Assembly: GCA_036897485.1 (NCBI GenBank)
Contig: JAYMTF010000563.1
Span: 1-33,640 of the forward strand
Reading direction: 5' to 3'
Origin: Pelargonium nanum
Lineage: Eukaryota; Streptophyta; Magnoliopsida; Geraniales; Geraniaceae
DNA length: 33,640 nucleotides
Part shown: one piece after another, positions 9,629-21,760 of the stretch
Numbering within the stretch: the first letter of the stretch is position 1
Layout: each line of letters begins with the position of its first letter
Notes under the pieces: model-generated
The model's database searches: none
Told to the model about the DNA's origin: nothing
What the model saw: the letters and a program-made list of their open reading frames with translations, nothing else
Program-made: the position numbers and the translations under genes

Positions 9629-12600
9629 ATGGCTTCCATTGCAAACCCACTTCACGCTCCTCTTAAAGCTTCGCGATTTTCGTCTCTCTACTTGACGCCG
9701 CCCACCAAGCCTTTGCCCAGCAATGTCGCGCTCAGGACTCGCTCTCTGCTCCCCAAAGCGGCGCGCTTGGCGTTCTCGCCGCTGCCGGAGAAGAAGGAGC
9801 CTCTGGTGACCGGTGGGTTCTCCGGGACGGCGTTGAGGTTCTCTGGGTGGGCACAGCAGCTGAGGCAGCGACGCTCCGTTGAGACTTCGATTGTAAAGGC
9901 CGCGGCTGCCGATGCCGACGGCGGCGAGATTGATGTCTCCAAAGGGTTCGGCTTTTTTATTTTTGCTGTTTGGTTGCTGAGAAAATGTAGGAAATTTGAA
10001 ATCTTTTGACTGGATTGACGAGTTGGTTGAATGAGGCATAGTTGAGTTGTGCCCTTTCTCATCAGCCAAACATTGATTTTATTTTTTAGATTTTTTTTTG
10101 GTTTTAAAGCTCCATTTGTTTAATTCTTTATTTTGTGAATTGCAGGGTTGAGAAGCCAAAGGGTTTTGCTGAGAAATATCCTGTATTGGTTACTGGTTTC
10201 TTTTTCTTTATGTGGTAAGTAAGCTCTATGATTCATTGGATATTCAAATAACATTTGTACTTTAAATCTCTTGAAGTACAGTGGAGAGTAATGAAATCAA
10301 CTGGACCTAACTTCTTTTTAATTTTTTTATTCCAGCACTTCTGTGAATCTATGTCTCAATATTCTCTGGATTTTCTTATTGCAAAAGTAGATTCTTACTA
10401 TGAAATGTGGCCTTTGCTAGATACAATTTTTCCTCCGTGTTCTAATGTAATAGCAATTGTATATTAGTATCAAGATCAAGAAGGCATTTTGTGTTGTGAT
10501 TATGGGTTTTATCCCACAAAAAAGGGTTCTGCTGAAAAGAAAGATTTTATCTTCTGTAAAGTACTAATTGCTGATTGTATTCTGGTTTCTTATTTTCTAT
10601 GCAGGTACTTTCTGAATGTTATCTTCAATATACTCAACAAGAAGGTGTACAATTATTTCCCGTATCCATAGTACGTCCCCTGTACTTCAAACCCTTGTTC
10701 GTTAACATTCTTCTTTAAGTCTGCCCATAATTGATGTGAATTGTTCAAAAAATTATTTCTGCTTTGCAGCTTTGTTTCTGTTATACACCTCCTAGTTGGC
10801 GTTGTGTACTGTCTGATAAGTTGGGCTGTGGGTTTACCAAAACGCGCAGTAAGTTTATATTTCTGCAATTGGTATCTTCTCGTGGCATGATATAGTTTCT
10901 CGCTCGCTTGACACTCGCTTCCCTTATCTCCAGCCAATTAATAAGGAGCTCTTGTTGCTGCTGACTCCAGTTTCAGCCTGTCACGCCCTTGGGCACGTCA
11001 TGTCCAACGTATCGTTTGCTGCTGTTGCTGTGTCATTCACGCACACAATTAAAGGTATATAAACCGGAATATAGTATGTGTATGTTACTCAAGTTAGTTT
11101 TATTGGCATTTAATACATATGCTACTAATTCTTCTTTGTCCTGATGATATTCTATGGTTCGGCCAATGATAGTTTGTATACTTAGCGCATAGAAGAAGAA
11201 TTCAATCATTTAATTCGGGTGGCGCTCAACATTCATTTGTTTGACGTTTAGGATAACAAAACCATATTAGAAGACTGATTCAACTGAAAATTTAAGTTGA
11301 CAGTTGAGAGCTCAATTATAGTTTTTATACATCGTAGTTGACTTGTGCACACATTACTTGGAGTGTAGTTTACCAATTTCCCTAATGGAGCACATCACAA
11401 ATAATTCCTAAATGTGATGAATCTAGGATTACGATTGGTTTCCACTAAAAATCATTACTGACAAGCTTTGGTTGACCAGAACTTGTCCATTTTAGGAGTA
11501 AAACTTGTTCCTTTTCTTGTCCTTTTTCATTTTCATAGATTCAAAATTTTATCTTTTATAATTAAACCTTGTACGCGTTCCTTCTACGTAATGATTAGCT
11601 CAATAGTTGTCTGATAGTCAAGTTTGTGATGTTTATTGCTCTTATTAACCATTTTCTTTTTCTCCAACAGCGCTGGAGCCATTTTTCAATGCTGCTGCTT
11701 CTCAGTTCGTTCTCGGTCAACAGATCCCCTTCTCACTATGGCTATCATTAGCCCCCGTTGTTTTGGGTACCTCCTTTGACTTAAGAAGCATATTGTAATT
11801 TTGTTAGAAGCAAAATAAAATTCTATGTATTTAGCTACTCACACACACATATATGTAACCAATGTGCTCTACTTTCCACTTGAATCTAAATGAGATATGA
11901 ATCCTTGCATGTTCTGGATTTGATGTGGTCTGAAACTTGTGCTCTAGGTGTATCAATGGCTTCACTTACTGAACTTTCTTTCAACTGGACCGGTTTCATT
12001 AGTGCAATGATTTCAAATATTTCATTTACCTACAGGAGCATCTACTCGAAGAAAGCTATGGTAAGATTTTTCACTATTGTGATCCATCCCAGCGTTTTAT
12101 GTTCTGCTCGCACTTTCAGTCCATGCAATGAAGTGTCAAAAAGCACATCTAAATGCTTAGCAACATGTAATAGGAGCTTTGAGATTGGAAGCGAGCTCGA
12201 TTCTTATTTCAATCCCAAAGTTTCCATCGCATTTCCCTACCAAACATGACCTATATTATCCGTAGAGGGAATATGTGGAAGGAGAATTGCATTGACCATT
12301 AGCATAGTACATCAACATTTTGCAGCTCATCGTGTAGGGCATAGCTTGTGTGGTTCATAATATTTAAGCGCTGTTTTCTTCACATCTAATAGACCTTTTG
12401 ACTTTAACAGACGGGAATGGACAGCACAAACGTGTATGCTTACATTTCAATCATTGCTCTAATGTTTTGCATTCCCCCGGCAATACTGGTAAGTTCTTAC
12501 TTCAACACCCTCTAGTTGCTCTCTATCTTCACTAACAATTTGGGCCTATGATAATTTGTTGTGTTGCATGCACTTTCAGATTGAAGGCCCCAAACTCATG

Positions 12601-13542
12601 CAATATGGTTTTAAGGATGCGATCGCCAAAGTAGGTCTACAAAAGTTTTTGTCCGACCTTTTCTGGATCGGAATGTTTTATCATTTGTACAATCAGGTAT
12701 AAACACGTTACCTTCAGTTCTTCATTCAATTTAGCGGAATAGCAAAATGTGGTGCATAGACTCAAACTTGATTCTCTCTCTCTTGTGCTTACAATTGCAG
12801 CTTGCTACTAATACGTTGGAAAGAGTTGCCCCGCTTACACATGCAGTTGGAAATGTACTGAAGAGAGTTTTCGTGATCGGGTTCTCCATTATTGTATTTG
12901 GTAATTTCCAATAGCTTCTCCTTATATGTATATTGTATATGTATGGTTAAACAATTAAATATGCACAGCTTGCTACCAAATGGTCTCTTTGAAAGGGAAG
13001 TTCCTACCATTTTTAGCAGTTGAAGACTTTTAGAACATAAAGTTAGCAAAAAATTTATGTCTATTGAACATTAAAAAGTCACTTTTAAAACATTTTTCGA
13101 TCCATGCTACGTGCATAGGCGTAGCTATTTACTTGCATTCATAACCCTTTTTGATTTGCAAAATATTTGCAGGCAATAGGATCTCCACACAAACTGGGAT
13201 TGGTACTGCCATTGCAATTGCAGGTGTTGCCATGTACTCCATCATAAAGGCAAATATAGAAGAAGAGAAACGGGTAAGACTCCGTGTGCCTTTTACTCCT
13301 TTGTTTTTTCTCCATATGCTTGTTATATGTAATGCTCTTTTCGAGCATTTCGTGATCAACATTTGAGAATCGTGATGTTTGAAGCTTTAGCTATTTGGAT
13401 AGTGTAAATTTGTGTTGGAACTCACTGAATTGATCCATAACACAATGTTCTATCGGTTTTGTCACATCGTTATGTTATGTTTTTCATTTCCTTTCTCCTT
13501 CCGTTTCAGAAGGCGGCTGCAGCTGCTAATCTTGCATCATGA
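9629..13542 (+). CDS. TPT: Chloroplast triose-phosphate/phosphate translocator, 12 exons, 429 aa
   Basis: Exons: 9629-9945, 10146-10214, 10605-10670, 10770-10848, 10934-11054, 11671-11766, 11948-12060, 12411-12488, 12580-12696, 12801-12900, 13173-13273, 13510-13542. The protein sits in the chloroplast inner envelope and exchanges triose phosphates or 3-phosphoglycerate for phosphate, exporting photosynthate for sucrose synthesis. Residues 1 to about 90 are Ser/Ala/Arg-rich, an expected transit peptide. The mature part shows [29 protein letters not shown], the SFTHTIKALEPFF segment with His214 and Lys217, [32 protein letters not shown] with Tyr347, and [10 protein letters not shown] with Lys373-Arg374. 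These match substrate-contacting positions known in plastid phosphate translocators. [20 protein letters not shown] and the ending IEEEKR identify TPT rather than PPT, GPT or XPT. The C terminus is a short Ala-rich tail ([10 protein letters not shown]). Length is slightly above the usual 400-415. All splice phases agree. Confidence 0.96.
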
Positions 13543-13800
13543 ACAGCGCATGACCGGCGTTGAGAGTAACAAAAGGCGGATTTTTATTGAAGTTTGTAGT
13601 GAAATGATGTATTTTTAGTTGAATGAAGTCTCTACTCAAATGTCAAAGATGGTTACTTGCTATCCAAGTAACAAGATTGATTTTGACTTTGATTTTTCTG
13701 TATGGGTTTTGGTTCACTCATTGTTGTAATTTAATCACTAGGAAATTGTTTTTGTGCCTGGTTTTCCATGCTTTTTATTTATTACCTAAATAAAAAATGG
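13543..13800 (+). terminator. TPT 3' UTR with poly(A) signal candidate
   Basis: After the TGA at 13540-13542 comes a T-rich 3' UTR. AATAAA at 13789-13794, about 250 bases downstream, is the clearest poly(A) signal. Other weaker A-rich hexamers are possible. Confidence 0.45.
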
Positions 13801-16749
13801 AGACTCATTTTGGAACAAAGATGTTCTTAATATAGCTCTAATTTTCAGATGCAAATTGCAATGATTTAGTTTATATGGTGCACCAACCAAGTGTAGTATT
13901 GATGTTATGATTGGATGTAAAAACTAATATTTGCATTGGACTCATTAACATGTGTTTAGATTCAACACTATGTTTATGGGACCTACCACACAGCTAATGC
14001 CACTTGTTAGGTCTTTTATAATATATATTATTATTAATGTCCATAACAATCAAGCATAGTTCATATATTACTTGTTTCAATTTCTACCATAAATTTATAA
14101 GATCTCAAATTTGAATACCAACCCAACAACAATTAAGTTTGATTTAACTATATAGTAAACAGTAAATATAATTTCCTTCAACATCTTACAAAATGACTCA
14201 GTGTTTTTCTTCTTCTCCTGCTTTTGCTCTTTTTTAGGGTTAATAGCCTGGATTGTTGCAAAGTACCTCACTCGTATCACATCGAATGCATTTTTCTAAA
14301 ATGGTTAAAACGTATCATCTTCGTAAATAATTTTTTTCATATTAAGTCACATATGAATTCGAAATGACAAAATCTAATTATTTTATAGATAAATTAAGAA
14401 TTGCAAATGAGAGATTTCGTCTGTGGGTGTTTTATAACTTATTTCGGATGACTGTAACTTATACACTGTTGTTGATGGTTTCGCCTTTTGGCAGCCTCCG
14501 TAATCTACCTATCTTTCTAGTTTTCATTAAAAAAAAAAAAGTACCATTTTTATGTCATTTCCAAATTCCAAACCCAAAGATGACAAGAAAAGTATTCAAA
14601 GTGCATTGAAATAAAAGAAGAGCACACATGTAATAATCAAGAAGAGAGGTAGAGGTAGAGGAAGAGCATCTAGCTTTGTGATTTGTGGTCCAATTATTCT
14701 CTTCATGAATTTCAAAGCCCCAATTAAAGCTTTAGGGACTTCATTAAAATGAAGTGATCTAAAAGCAACCACAATAGTTCAAGGAATAAACCAAATTTAG
14801 TGTTCTTCCTTTTGCCTCCACCCATTTTTTTTTCATGACCCCACAACAACTCATTAGGTGAATTTCTTATATTTCCTTTTCCCCTATTTTACACAATTGT
14901 ATGTGTTCACATTTTAATAATTATTCCCTTGTGATTTAGCACTTTTCTAAAAAAAATGTATGCATTAATATATTTATAATAATTAAAGAAGGTTCTTTGA
15001 AGAAGGAAAAAAGTTATGGGAAATGCTAGAACCTTGTTTGGTGCAAGTTATCTAAATATTGTATAGGCTATAGTAATCTAATTGATTATCTTATTTGTTA
15101 GCCTTTCTTTTTCAATGAAGTTTTGTAGAAAATAATTGTTTTCATGCCATTATTGTTACTCATATTTCTTTTATGATTCTTTACCAATTGTGAGCCAAGA
15201 AAAGGACCAATTTGCTTTCTCTTGGGGTTCTCTAAAGTCCATTTAGATCCTTCCATCTTTCCCCTCCAATAAATATACTTGAAAGCAACATTAAAACAAA
15301 AAACAAAACAAAAGAGCTCATAGTTATGGTTTTTTAAAAGAGTTATTTATTGTGATAGGTGTTGTTTAATTACTTATTTTAATAGTAACAAGATTGATTG
15401 TTTTGCAAGAGTTTCAAGAAATCATATCACCTAAATCTTATTATTTGAAGCGTGTTGTTAATAATTTTCAACTCAAAACATGAAAAGACAAAATATTATA
15501 CTTTATTTCGTTGATTTTAAAACCTTTACAATACTATAAAAAAAATTATTAGAACCCGATTAGCAAGAAGTGCTAGTTGTTGATTTAGAGATACAAATCA
15601 AATTTATTTAGGTTGAACAAGTAAAATGTATGAATTTATCTAATTCTTCTCGTGATATTCTCATGACAATTCTGACCCAACTTTATAAAATGATTTAACT
15701 CTATTTCGTGCAACTTGAACTTATAAATATATTAGTCAAATTCAGGTGTCCACAATTTTAATTAAATTCAAATTATCCGCCCTACTTTTTAATATATAAA
15801 AAAATACACATTTTGAAAATTTACAATGACTATGATATATCAAGTAAATTAATTAAAATTCTTAATTTAAACACCTCATTATATTAATTAATCATAATAT
15901 TCAATTTTTTAATCATAATAGTTATATATATATTTCAAATTCATATTAACACAATTTTGGTGTGTCTTACTAACTTTTTAGGGAGCAGAGAAGTTAAACA
16001 AATCACCACATCTTAAAAAAAATGTATTGAGACATGTGTTAATAAAATTTTATGAAGTGCCGATTTTATTGATTTGGCAAAAAATACATAGTTTATATTC
16101 TTTATTATGTTTTTTTTTTGTGGGTTTATTAATTAATAGTATGAACGTCACATTGGGTTGTCAAAAATGGTAAGCTACTCTTTAGCCTTAGGTAGGTGGA
16201 AGAGAACAATAAATAAAAAAGTTAAAAATAAAATGAAATGTGATTGAATTTTATAATTTATATAATTGAAGAAGCATTAAAAACATTGAAAGTAGACCAC
16301 AATATGAACATTGAAGAGCACATGTTTCAGAAAGTTGAAGATCATAGAGCTTTTAATATTTACAATAAATGAAAGTTTCTCACAACACACTTTCATTAAA
16401 AACCAATTTCTGATTGCAATCTTTTTGGCCTACAAATAAAATGAAGCGAAATAGACAAAATTTCTTTTATTTTTGGAGCACCGACACTGTATATTTTTTA
16501 GGACATGTTATCAGTTTCGGTCGTCTTCATTGACCAAAATATAATACTTAATTCATTTATGAGTATTGTTGGTATATAATATTTACACTCAAAACTAAAC
16601 TAAGTTACAAAACTGATTTTAAAAAATGTTGTTTTAGACAATGAGAATCATGTTGAAATCACTATCTTCTCCTTCATTCAATGTTTCAAAGTTTTACAAT
16701 TCATCGTCTTTTTAGTAGTTTTATCAAACAAGCACTTCAAGATTGCTTC

Positions 16750-16774
16750 AAAAAAAAAAAAAAAAAAAAAAAAA
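16750..16774. repeat. Poly(A) run of 25 bases
   Basis: An uninterrupted A tract. It could be a retroposon tail, but no flanking duplication or pol III boxes were found upstream, so it is listed only as a homopolymer. Confidence 0.9.
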
Positions 16775-17233
16775 GATCTTTATAGGAATTGTGATGCTTT
16801 TATAGACGTTGAACATGACACGGCCAAAATTATTTTGAATATGTACATCGTCCATGCCTTAAGAAAGCAAGGACTTTGTATGGGTTCATGGTTAAGGGTT
16901 TGTCATTTGTTAATTAAATAGCTTGAAGTGATTGTTTGGTAACATTAATGCATTCTTAAAAAATGTGTCACATAAGCAAAATTTAAAGAACTATTCTAAG
17001 TTGTTTGGTAACATGCATAAAATCGTGATTTGAAGGAGACAAATTTTTGAAAGAGTTCAATGTCTCTAGTGAGATTTTGGCTTCCTTTAAGGATGAGAAA
17101 TAACATGTAAATTACCTTATTGCCATCATAAAATGCAGATTGGGTCGACTAATTATGTTATGTTATAATGACTTGTGAAATACTAGATGTTTCTGTAGAT
17201 GAGGTTGGCCTAGTTTGTCGATGAGGTTTCCCG

Positions 17234-17349
17234 AATCTAGTTTGGTATAATAGTTTAAATCCCCTAGTTAATGTATATGTTGATCATAATAAATCTAGTT
17301 TGATATAATAGTTTAAATCACTTAGTTAATGCATATGTTGATTATAATT
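17234..17349. repeat. 58-bp direct tandem duplication
   Basis: Two head-to-tail copies, 17234-17291 and 17292-17349, both starting AATCTAGTTT and differing at about six of 58 positions. The end of the second copy forms one arm of a hairpin (17335-17347 with 17352-17364; ATGTTGATTATAA against TTATGATCAACAT). Confidence 0.85.
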
Positions 17350-18028
17350 TATTATGATCAACATCAAACATCTTATGAAAATATATGTATTGATTAATAT
17401 TATTAAGTTGTTTTTAGATACGCTATGTCTAATTCAATCATTTTAATAACTGATACATATTTAATACTATTTTCACTCTAACATATTATTACACGAAACT
17501 CAACCTCACGTTACTTCTCACAACTTATAGTTTCAACTAACTTTGACATATTTGACCACAAAATAACCAAATGATCAGTGAACATAATTACTCTAAAAAA
17601 ATGAGATGCTGATGTCCAATAGCACAAAAAAAAAAAAGAGGGGACACCACACACCTACAGGCTACAGTGCAAGCTCATAGTGACAACACATTAGAAAAAA
17701 GTACTCTATTTATTCCATAGGAACCTCCATTGGTGGGACCTTCCCTCCTCAGCAGCTCTGAACCTAAACCAGAAGTCCCAAAACCAAACCCATCTTGGGT
17801 TACAATTTAATCTTGCACATGAGTTTAGTACCGTTTGAAACCCAGAACCACGCCTCCAACAGTCAAAAAATTACATGACAAAACAAAAAGATTTTCTTAA
17901 TAACATTGGTTTCTCAATTCCCCATGTCACTAACCTCTACTGTAACACTCAACAAAAGTTAAATTAGGCCATAATAAAATGTTTTTGTACCAAAAAAATA
18001 ATGGGTTTAGTACAGTATGTGGCAACCA

Positions 18029-18035
18029 TATAAAG
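18029..18035 (+). promoter_or_regulatory. TATA box of the PDCB gene
   Basis: TATAAAG at 18029-18035, about 200 bases before the ATG. The following leader is C/T-rich with TTTCTCTCTCTTTCTC runs and has no ATG before the chosen start at 18233. Confidence 0.65.
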
Positions 18036-18232
18036 CTACTTATCACATACAGACACACACCATCTCCACCCTCATATTACTTGTCTACAAATCACCCTTT
18101 CCCCACTAGTTTCTCTCTCTTTCTCACTCTCTGTTTTTTTTCATCATTTCAAGTTCTTCACCAAACTCTCATCAAGGAAAGTGTTTGATTTCTCAGATCT
18201 TCAACTCTACAGAATCTTGAACCAATCATATC

Positions 18233-19578
18233 ATGGCTGTTCTAGCATACCTTGTGCTCTTCTTGGCCTTTGCTGGCCATTCAAGTAAGCTTCACTCTTC
18301 AGTTAGATCTCATGTTTTGTCTCAAGAAAGCTTCAAAATCTGATCTTTACTAGGTGTTTCTTTCGAGAACAGTGTCTTGTGCTTTACTCTTGCAAAACCA
18401 TTTTCTTGGATTCTAAAGTTTGGTTCTTTGTTTTTGAGTAACCAGGTGCTACTTACTGTCTGTGCAAAGATGGTGTGGGTGATAGTGCTCTCCAGAAAGC
18501 TATAGATTATGCTTGTGGAGCTGGAGCTGATTGCACACCAATCTTGCAGAGTGGGAGTTGCTACAACCCCAACACTGTCAAAGATCACTGCAACTATGCA
18601 GTCAACAGCTATTACCAGAAGAAGGGTCAAGCTCAGGGGAGCTGTGATTTTAGCGGCTCAGCAGCTGTCAGCCAAACAGCTCCTCGTAAGTCCCTTTTGG
18701 CTCTGAAACCATTTCAAGTATTCAACATTTGTATTCATCAAGCACTAATCTGGGTTTTTTTCTTGTGTTTTGGTGTGATTTACAGAGCAAACTACCTCTA
18801 CCTGTGTTTATCCATCAAGTGCCAGGTTTGTCTCCTAATGAAACATCTTGGTTTTGGTTTTGGTTTGTGTAGATGTGTGTACACTGAGAGCTTAAAGAAC
18901 ATTTTTGGAAGATTTTAGAAGCTACCCAATATAATTCTAGACTCAAGAATCTGGTTCCTGTGATTTCTTTCGGATTTTTTCTTGGGTTTTAGTAACCAAG
19001 AAAGGGTTTTTCTTCTGGGTTTCCTTCAAATATCTATCAGAAATTTTCTTGGGTTTCAGTAATTATGAATTCTTGATGATTGTAAATGGGTTTTGTTTCT
19101 ATAAGCCTTACCTAATGGTTAAGAAAAGTAGATCTAATTGATCACACAACCATAAAAATCTCTTGTAGCAAAGGGTCCCTCCAATTTCCTCAGCTTTGAG
19201 CTGTAATGATATTGACATCTCTCCCATAATAAGCTACACATTTTCTTGCTCTCTTTTCTTTTCCTAGAAAGCAACTTTCCCAGAATATGTATCTATCAAG
19301 ACTATAATATAAGTTCTAATCTTTTTGTTTGGTTTTGCAGCACAAGCACAACTCCTTCAGGCACCACCACTCCATCAACCACAGGCACCACAACTCCATC
19401 AACAACAGGCACAACCACAGGCACTACCAGTCCATCAGTTTTCAACACTCCTACAGGTTTAGGTCCAACAGGAAGTGGCTTTGACTCAAAAGGTGTGGCT
19501 CTCTCCAAAGGCAAGAGCTTGCTCTACCCTATTGCTCTAGCAATGTTGTTCTTTTCAGGCCTGATGTTGCAGCAGTGA
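18233..19578 (+). CDS. PDCB: PDCB-type X8 domain GPI-anchored callose-binding protein, 4 exons, 189 aa
   Basis: Exons: 18233-18284, 18446-18685, 18786-18825, 19341-19578. The family (plasmodesmata callose-binding proteins) binds beta-1,3-glucan at plasmodesmal necks through an X8/CBM43 domain and is held on the outer plasma membrane by a GPI anchor. Residues 1-19 are a signal peptide (MAVLAYLVLFLAFAGHSSA). The X8 domain runs from about 21 to 110: TYCLCKDGVGDSALQKAIDY, ACGAGADC, SCYNPNTVKDHCNYAVNSYY, QKKGQAQGSCDFSGSA, and a last Cys in TSTCVYPSSAS. A Thr/Pro/Ser/Gly linker with GTTTPSTT repeats follows, then a small-residue region (GSGFDSKG) fit for anchor attachment and a hydrophobic tail (YPIALAMLFFSGLMLQQ) typical of GPI signals. 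Length fits the family. Related small X8 proteins exist, so the exact member is not fixed. It converges on the hydrolase gene. Confidence 0.92.
19360..19437 (+). repeat. 24-bp coding minisatellite in the PDCB linker
   Basis: Two near-perfect 24-base units (19360-19383, 19384-19407), each encoding GTTTPSTT, are followed by degenerate partial units encoding GTTTGTTSPS. This lies in exon 4 and makes the Thr/Pro linker. In-frame unit number could vary between alleles. Confidence 0.85.
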
Positions 19579-21760
19579 GGTGGTACCAGAAAAAGGGTTG
19601 GTGGGGTTTGATGTGTGGATGAGATTTTGCCACAAGGATGGAGGGGTAGGGATGTAATTTCTAATTGGTGTGTAAGGGAATGAATCATCTAGAGCCCAAA
19701 CCCCACTAGGGTTTTTGTTTTGTTTTCTTTTTTCTCAACCCTCCTATGTGAAAAAGATGTTGGGAATAGGATTCTGCACTAGTGGTGGTAGTGACATGAC
19801 TGCTATGATCTCTTCTTTTTCAATTTTCCCTTCTTTGTATATCTAGAGAGAGAGAGAGAGAGGTAGTATTTTTCTTTTCCTAATTTTTTTTTCTTCTAAT
19901 TTAATGGAAATTTGGTACCAAATCCATTATGGTTATGTGGGGATGCCATGTGATTTTCCTTTCTGGGTCTGTGATTATCATTTTCAACCCTTTGTTGTTT
20001 GGCATTTTTTGTCCTGCACCTCACCTCCACCACAAGTGTCCAGAAAGTAGAAACAGAACTCCAGACAAAAGTCTTGTCTCCAAGTGTCCTAGAATGGACA
20101 GTGAGCATGTTCTGCTTTCATTTTATAGTTGTCTTTTAAGTATTTTATTTTTATGCCAGGGTAGTTTTATTAGTTTAATGTTGAGATTATTAGATTTTAA
20201 TCAGTTTACCTAAACATATATTGGCAGAATCTGATCATAAGTTAGGGTGTCAAATGAGGGTTTTAACATGTTTTTTCCAATGTGTTTTGTATGTTGAATT
20301 TGCTCACAAAGTTGTAGGTTATAGAAGTTAGAACTGATATAATAGTTTTAGTTCTAACTAAATGCTTGGGTTGGTTTGTGGTTTAATTAATTAGGAAGAT
20401 TCCAAATACCTCAACTGCTCCCTAGTTTGGTAAAAATTAATGTAAGCCTACTTCAACATCTTATATTCTTATTTAGGAAAACATTTAACATGTGACAATT
20501 AAATTATTTGTTCAAAGATACATTTATTACATTGATAGGTGATATAGAATTTGGGTCTAAGCAATAGTAATATCCAACATCCGGCTTAAAACCGGTCCAA
20601 ACTAATCAATTTTGGATTGGACTTTTCCTGAAAAATACTTAGACAAATTCACTCATTTTACACTGAAAATCGAATTGTATTTAATCAAAATCTCATTAAG
20701 ATTAGATTCAGATTCAAAATTCGATTTGTTGCCTCTAATATCCTAACAATCCCCGCACCAACCTAGGTTATTTGGTATGCTTTTAGACGGCGTTGTCTAA
20801 CGTGATAACAACGTGATTAATCAACTTCTAACTCGGTAAATTAACTAAGCACTAAGGTAGGGGCTAAAAATGGTTTGATACACACTTGGGAGGGTGCATG
20901 TGTCACATAATTTTGTAAAGATCAAGATAAAACTTAAATTTCCAACAATGAACAAGATCATTGGGATGTGAGAGACTGCACAATCTTTCAATGATGACAA
21001 GAACAACCAAACAATAGGTGAGAAAAGGACTCGTGAACTACCTACCTAAATACAAGCCATTTGATACTTATTCATGATCTTTAAGGACTCCATTTTTTTT
21101 AACAATGAGCTGTCTGAACTGGACAACTCACCATACAAGGCTCACTGATCAGTAAATTATTTATCTACATGTTCAACCAACTAGACAGTAGACACAACAA
21201 TGTATCTTGTACACATTGAAGTATACTAGAATATTGAGAGGTCCCAACACTTTTAACTCCAAGTACAATGGCAAAATCTATTTCATTTACAGTACAGTTT
21301 CTAATCATACTGGGGAATTTTATTTTTGAAGTTTTTAAAATTAAATCTTTTTTATTATTGGAGATAATTGAAGGAGAATAGCTACTTCCAATGAAATAAT
21401 ATAGGTTGTATGCATGAGACAATGGTGTACATTGATGCAACGATAAGCTTGATGTCTCATGACATTGATGCCACAATTCTGTGTTAGGACTTAGGAACAT
21501 GATATCTAAGTCTATTTACATAGACGGCTCTCAATAACCCCACAATGATAGGAGCCTCATGCATGATATAAAGGGCATCAATTTTCAATATTGTGGATTA
21601 TGGCCTTTAGATGCAATTGGTAGATTTCAATGGAGGTTGCCTAAAAGCCCCTATTTACATGAAAATATTATATTAACTTACAAAGCATTGCTAAAGAATG
21701 AGTGTACATATCAATGATGTTTATAACATAATCAAATCAGTGAAAGAGAGTAGACCTTGG
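19579..21760. other. PDCB 3' UTR and spacer to the hydrolase gene
   Basis: The convergent genes PDCB (+) and the hydrolase (-) end here. An (AG)9 run at 19845-19862 lies in the probable PDCB 3' UTR. Around 20570-20760 are transposon-like phrases (CCGGCTTAAAACCGGT and similar) without visible ends. Small open frames at 19929-20213 and 21165-21500 (minus) lack recognisable similarity and I take them as chance. Confidence 0.5.

Larger units (their letters stand above)
13801..18028. other. AT-rich intergenic spacer, no gene seen (about 4.2 kb)
   Basis: This is the largest gap in the window. It is strongly AT-rich with many short homopolymer runs. No open frame shows recognisable similarity, and I see no tRNA, rRNA or known plant microRNA sequence. 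Internal structure worth naming is a 25-base A run at 16750-16774 and a 58-base tandem duplication with a hairpin at 17234-17364, listed separately. The last 400 bases or so are the PDCB promoter. Confidence 0.6.

Noticed and set aside
9587-10069. 160-aa minus-strand open frame over TPT exon 1
   Set aside because: It is the complement of the GC-rich transit-peptide exon; the plus-strand frame has clear homology and splice continuity.
16750-16774. Poly(A) run as a retroposon tail
   Set aside because: No flanking direct repeat and no pol III boxes or gene-like body upstream.
13801-17640. Search for a microRNA, tRNA or small gene in the large spacer
   Set aside because: No known plant microRNA core, tRNA box pair or homologous open frame was recognised; hairpins found are short and AT-rich.
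18322-18630. Minus-strand open frame over PDCB exon 2
   Set aside because: Shadow of the X8 domain exon, which is read on the plus strand with all conserved cysteines.
19302-19514. Minus-strand frame rich in Val/Pro repeats
   Set aside because: Complement of the PDCB Thr/Pro minisatellite; the repeat gives an artificial open frame.
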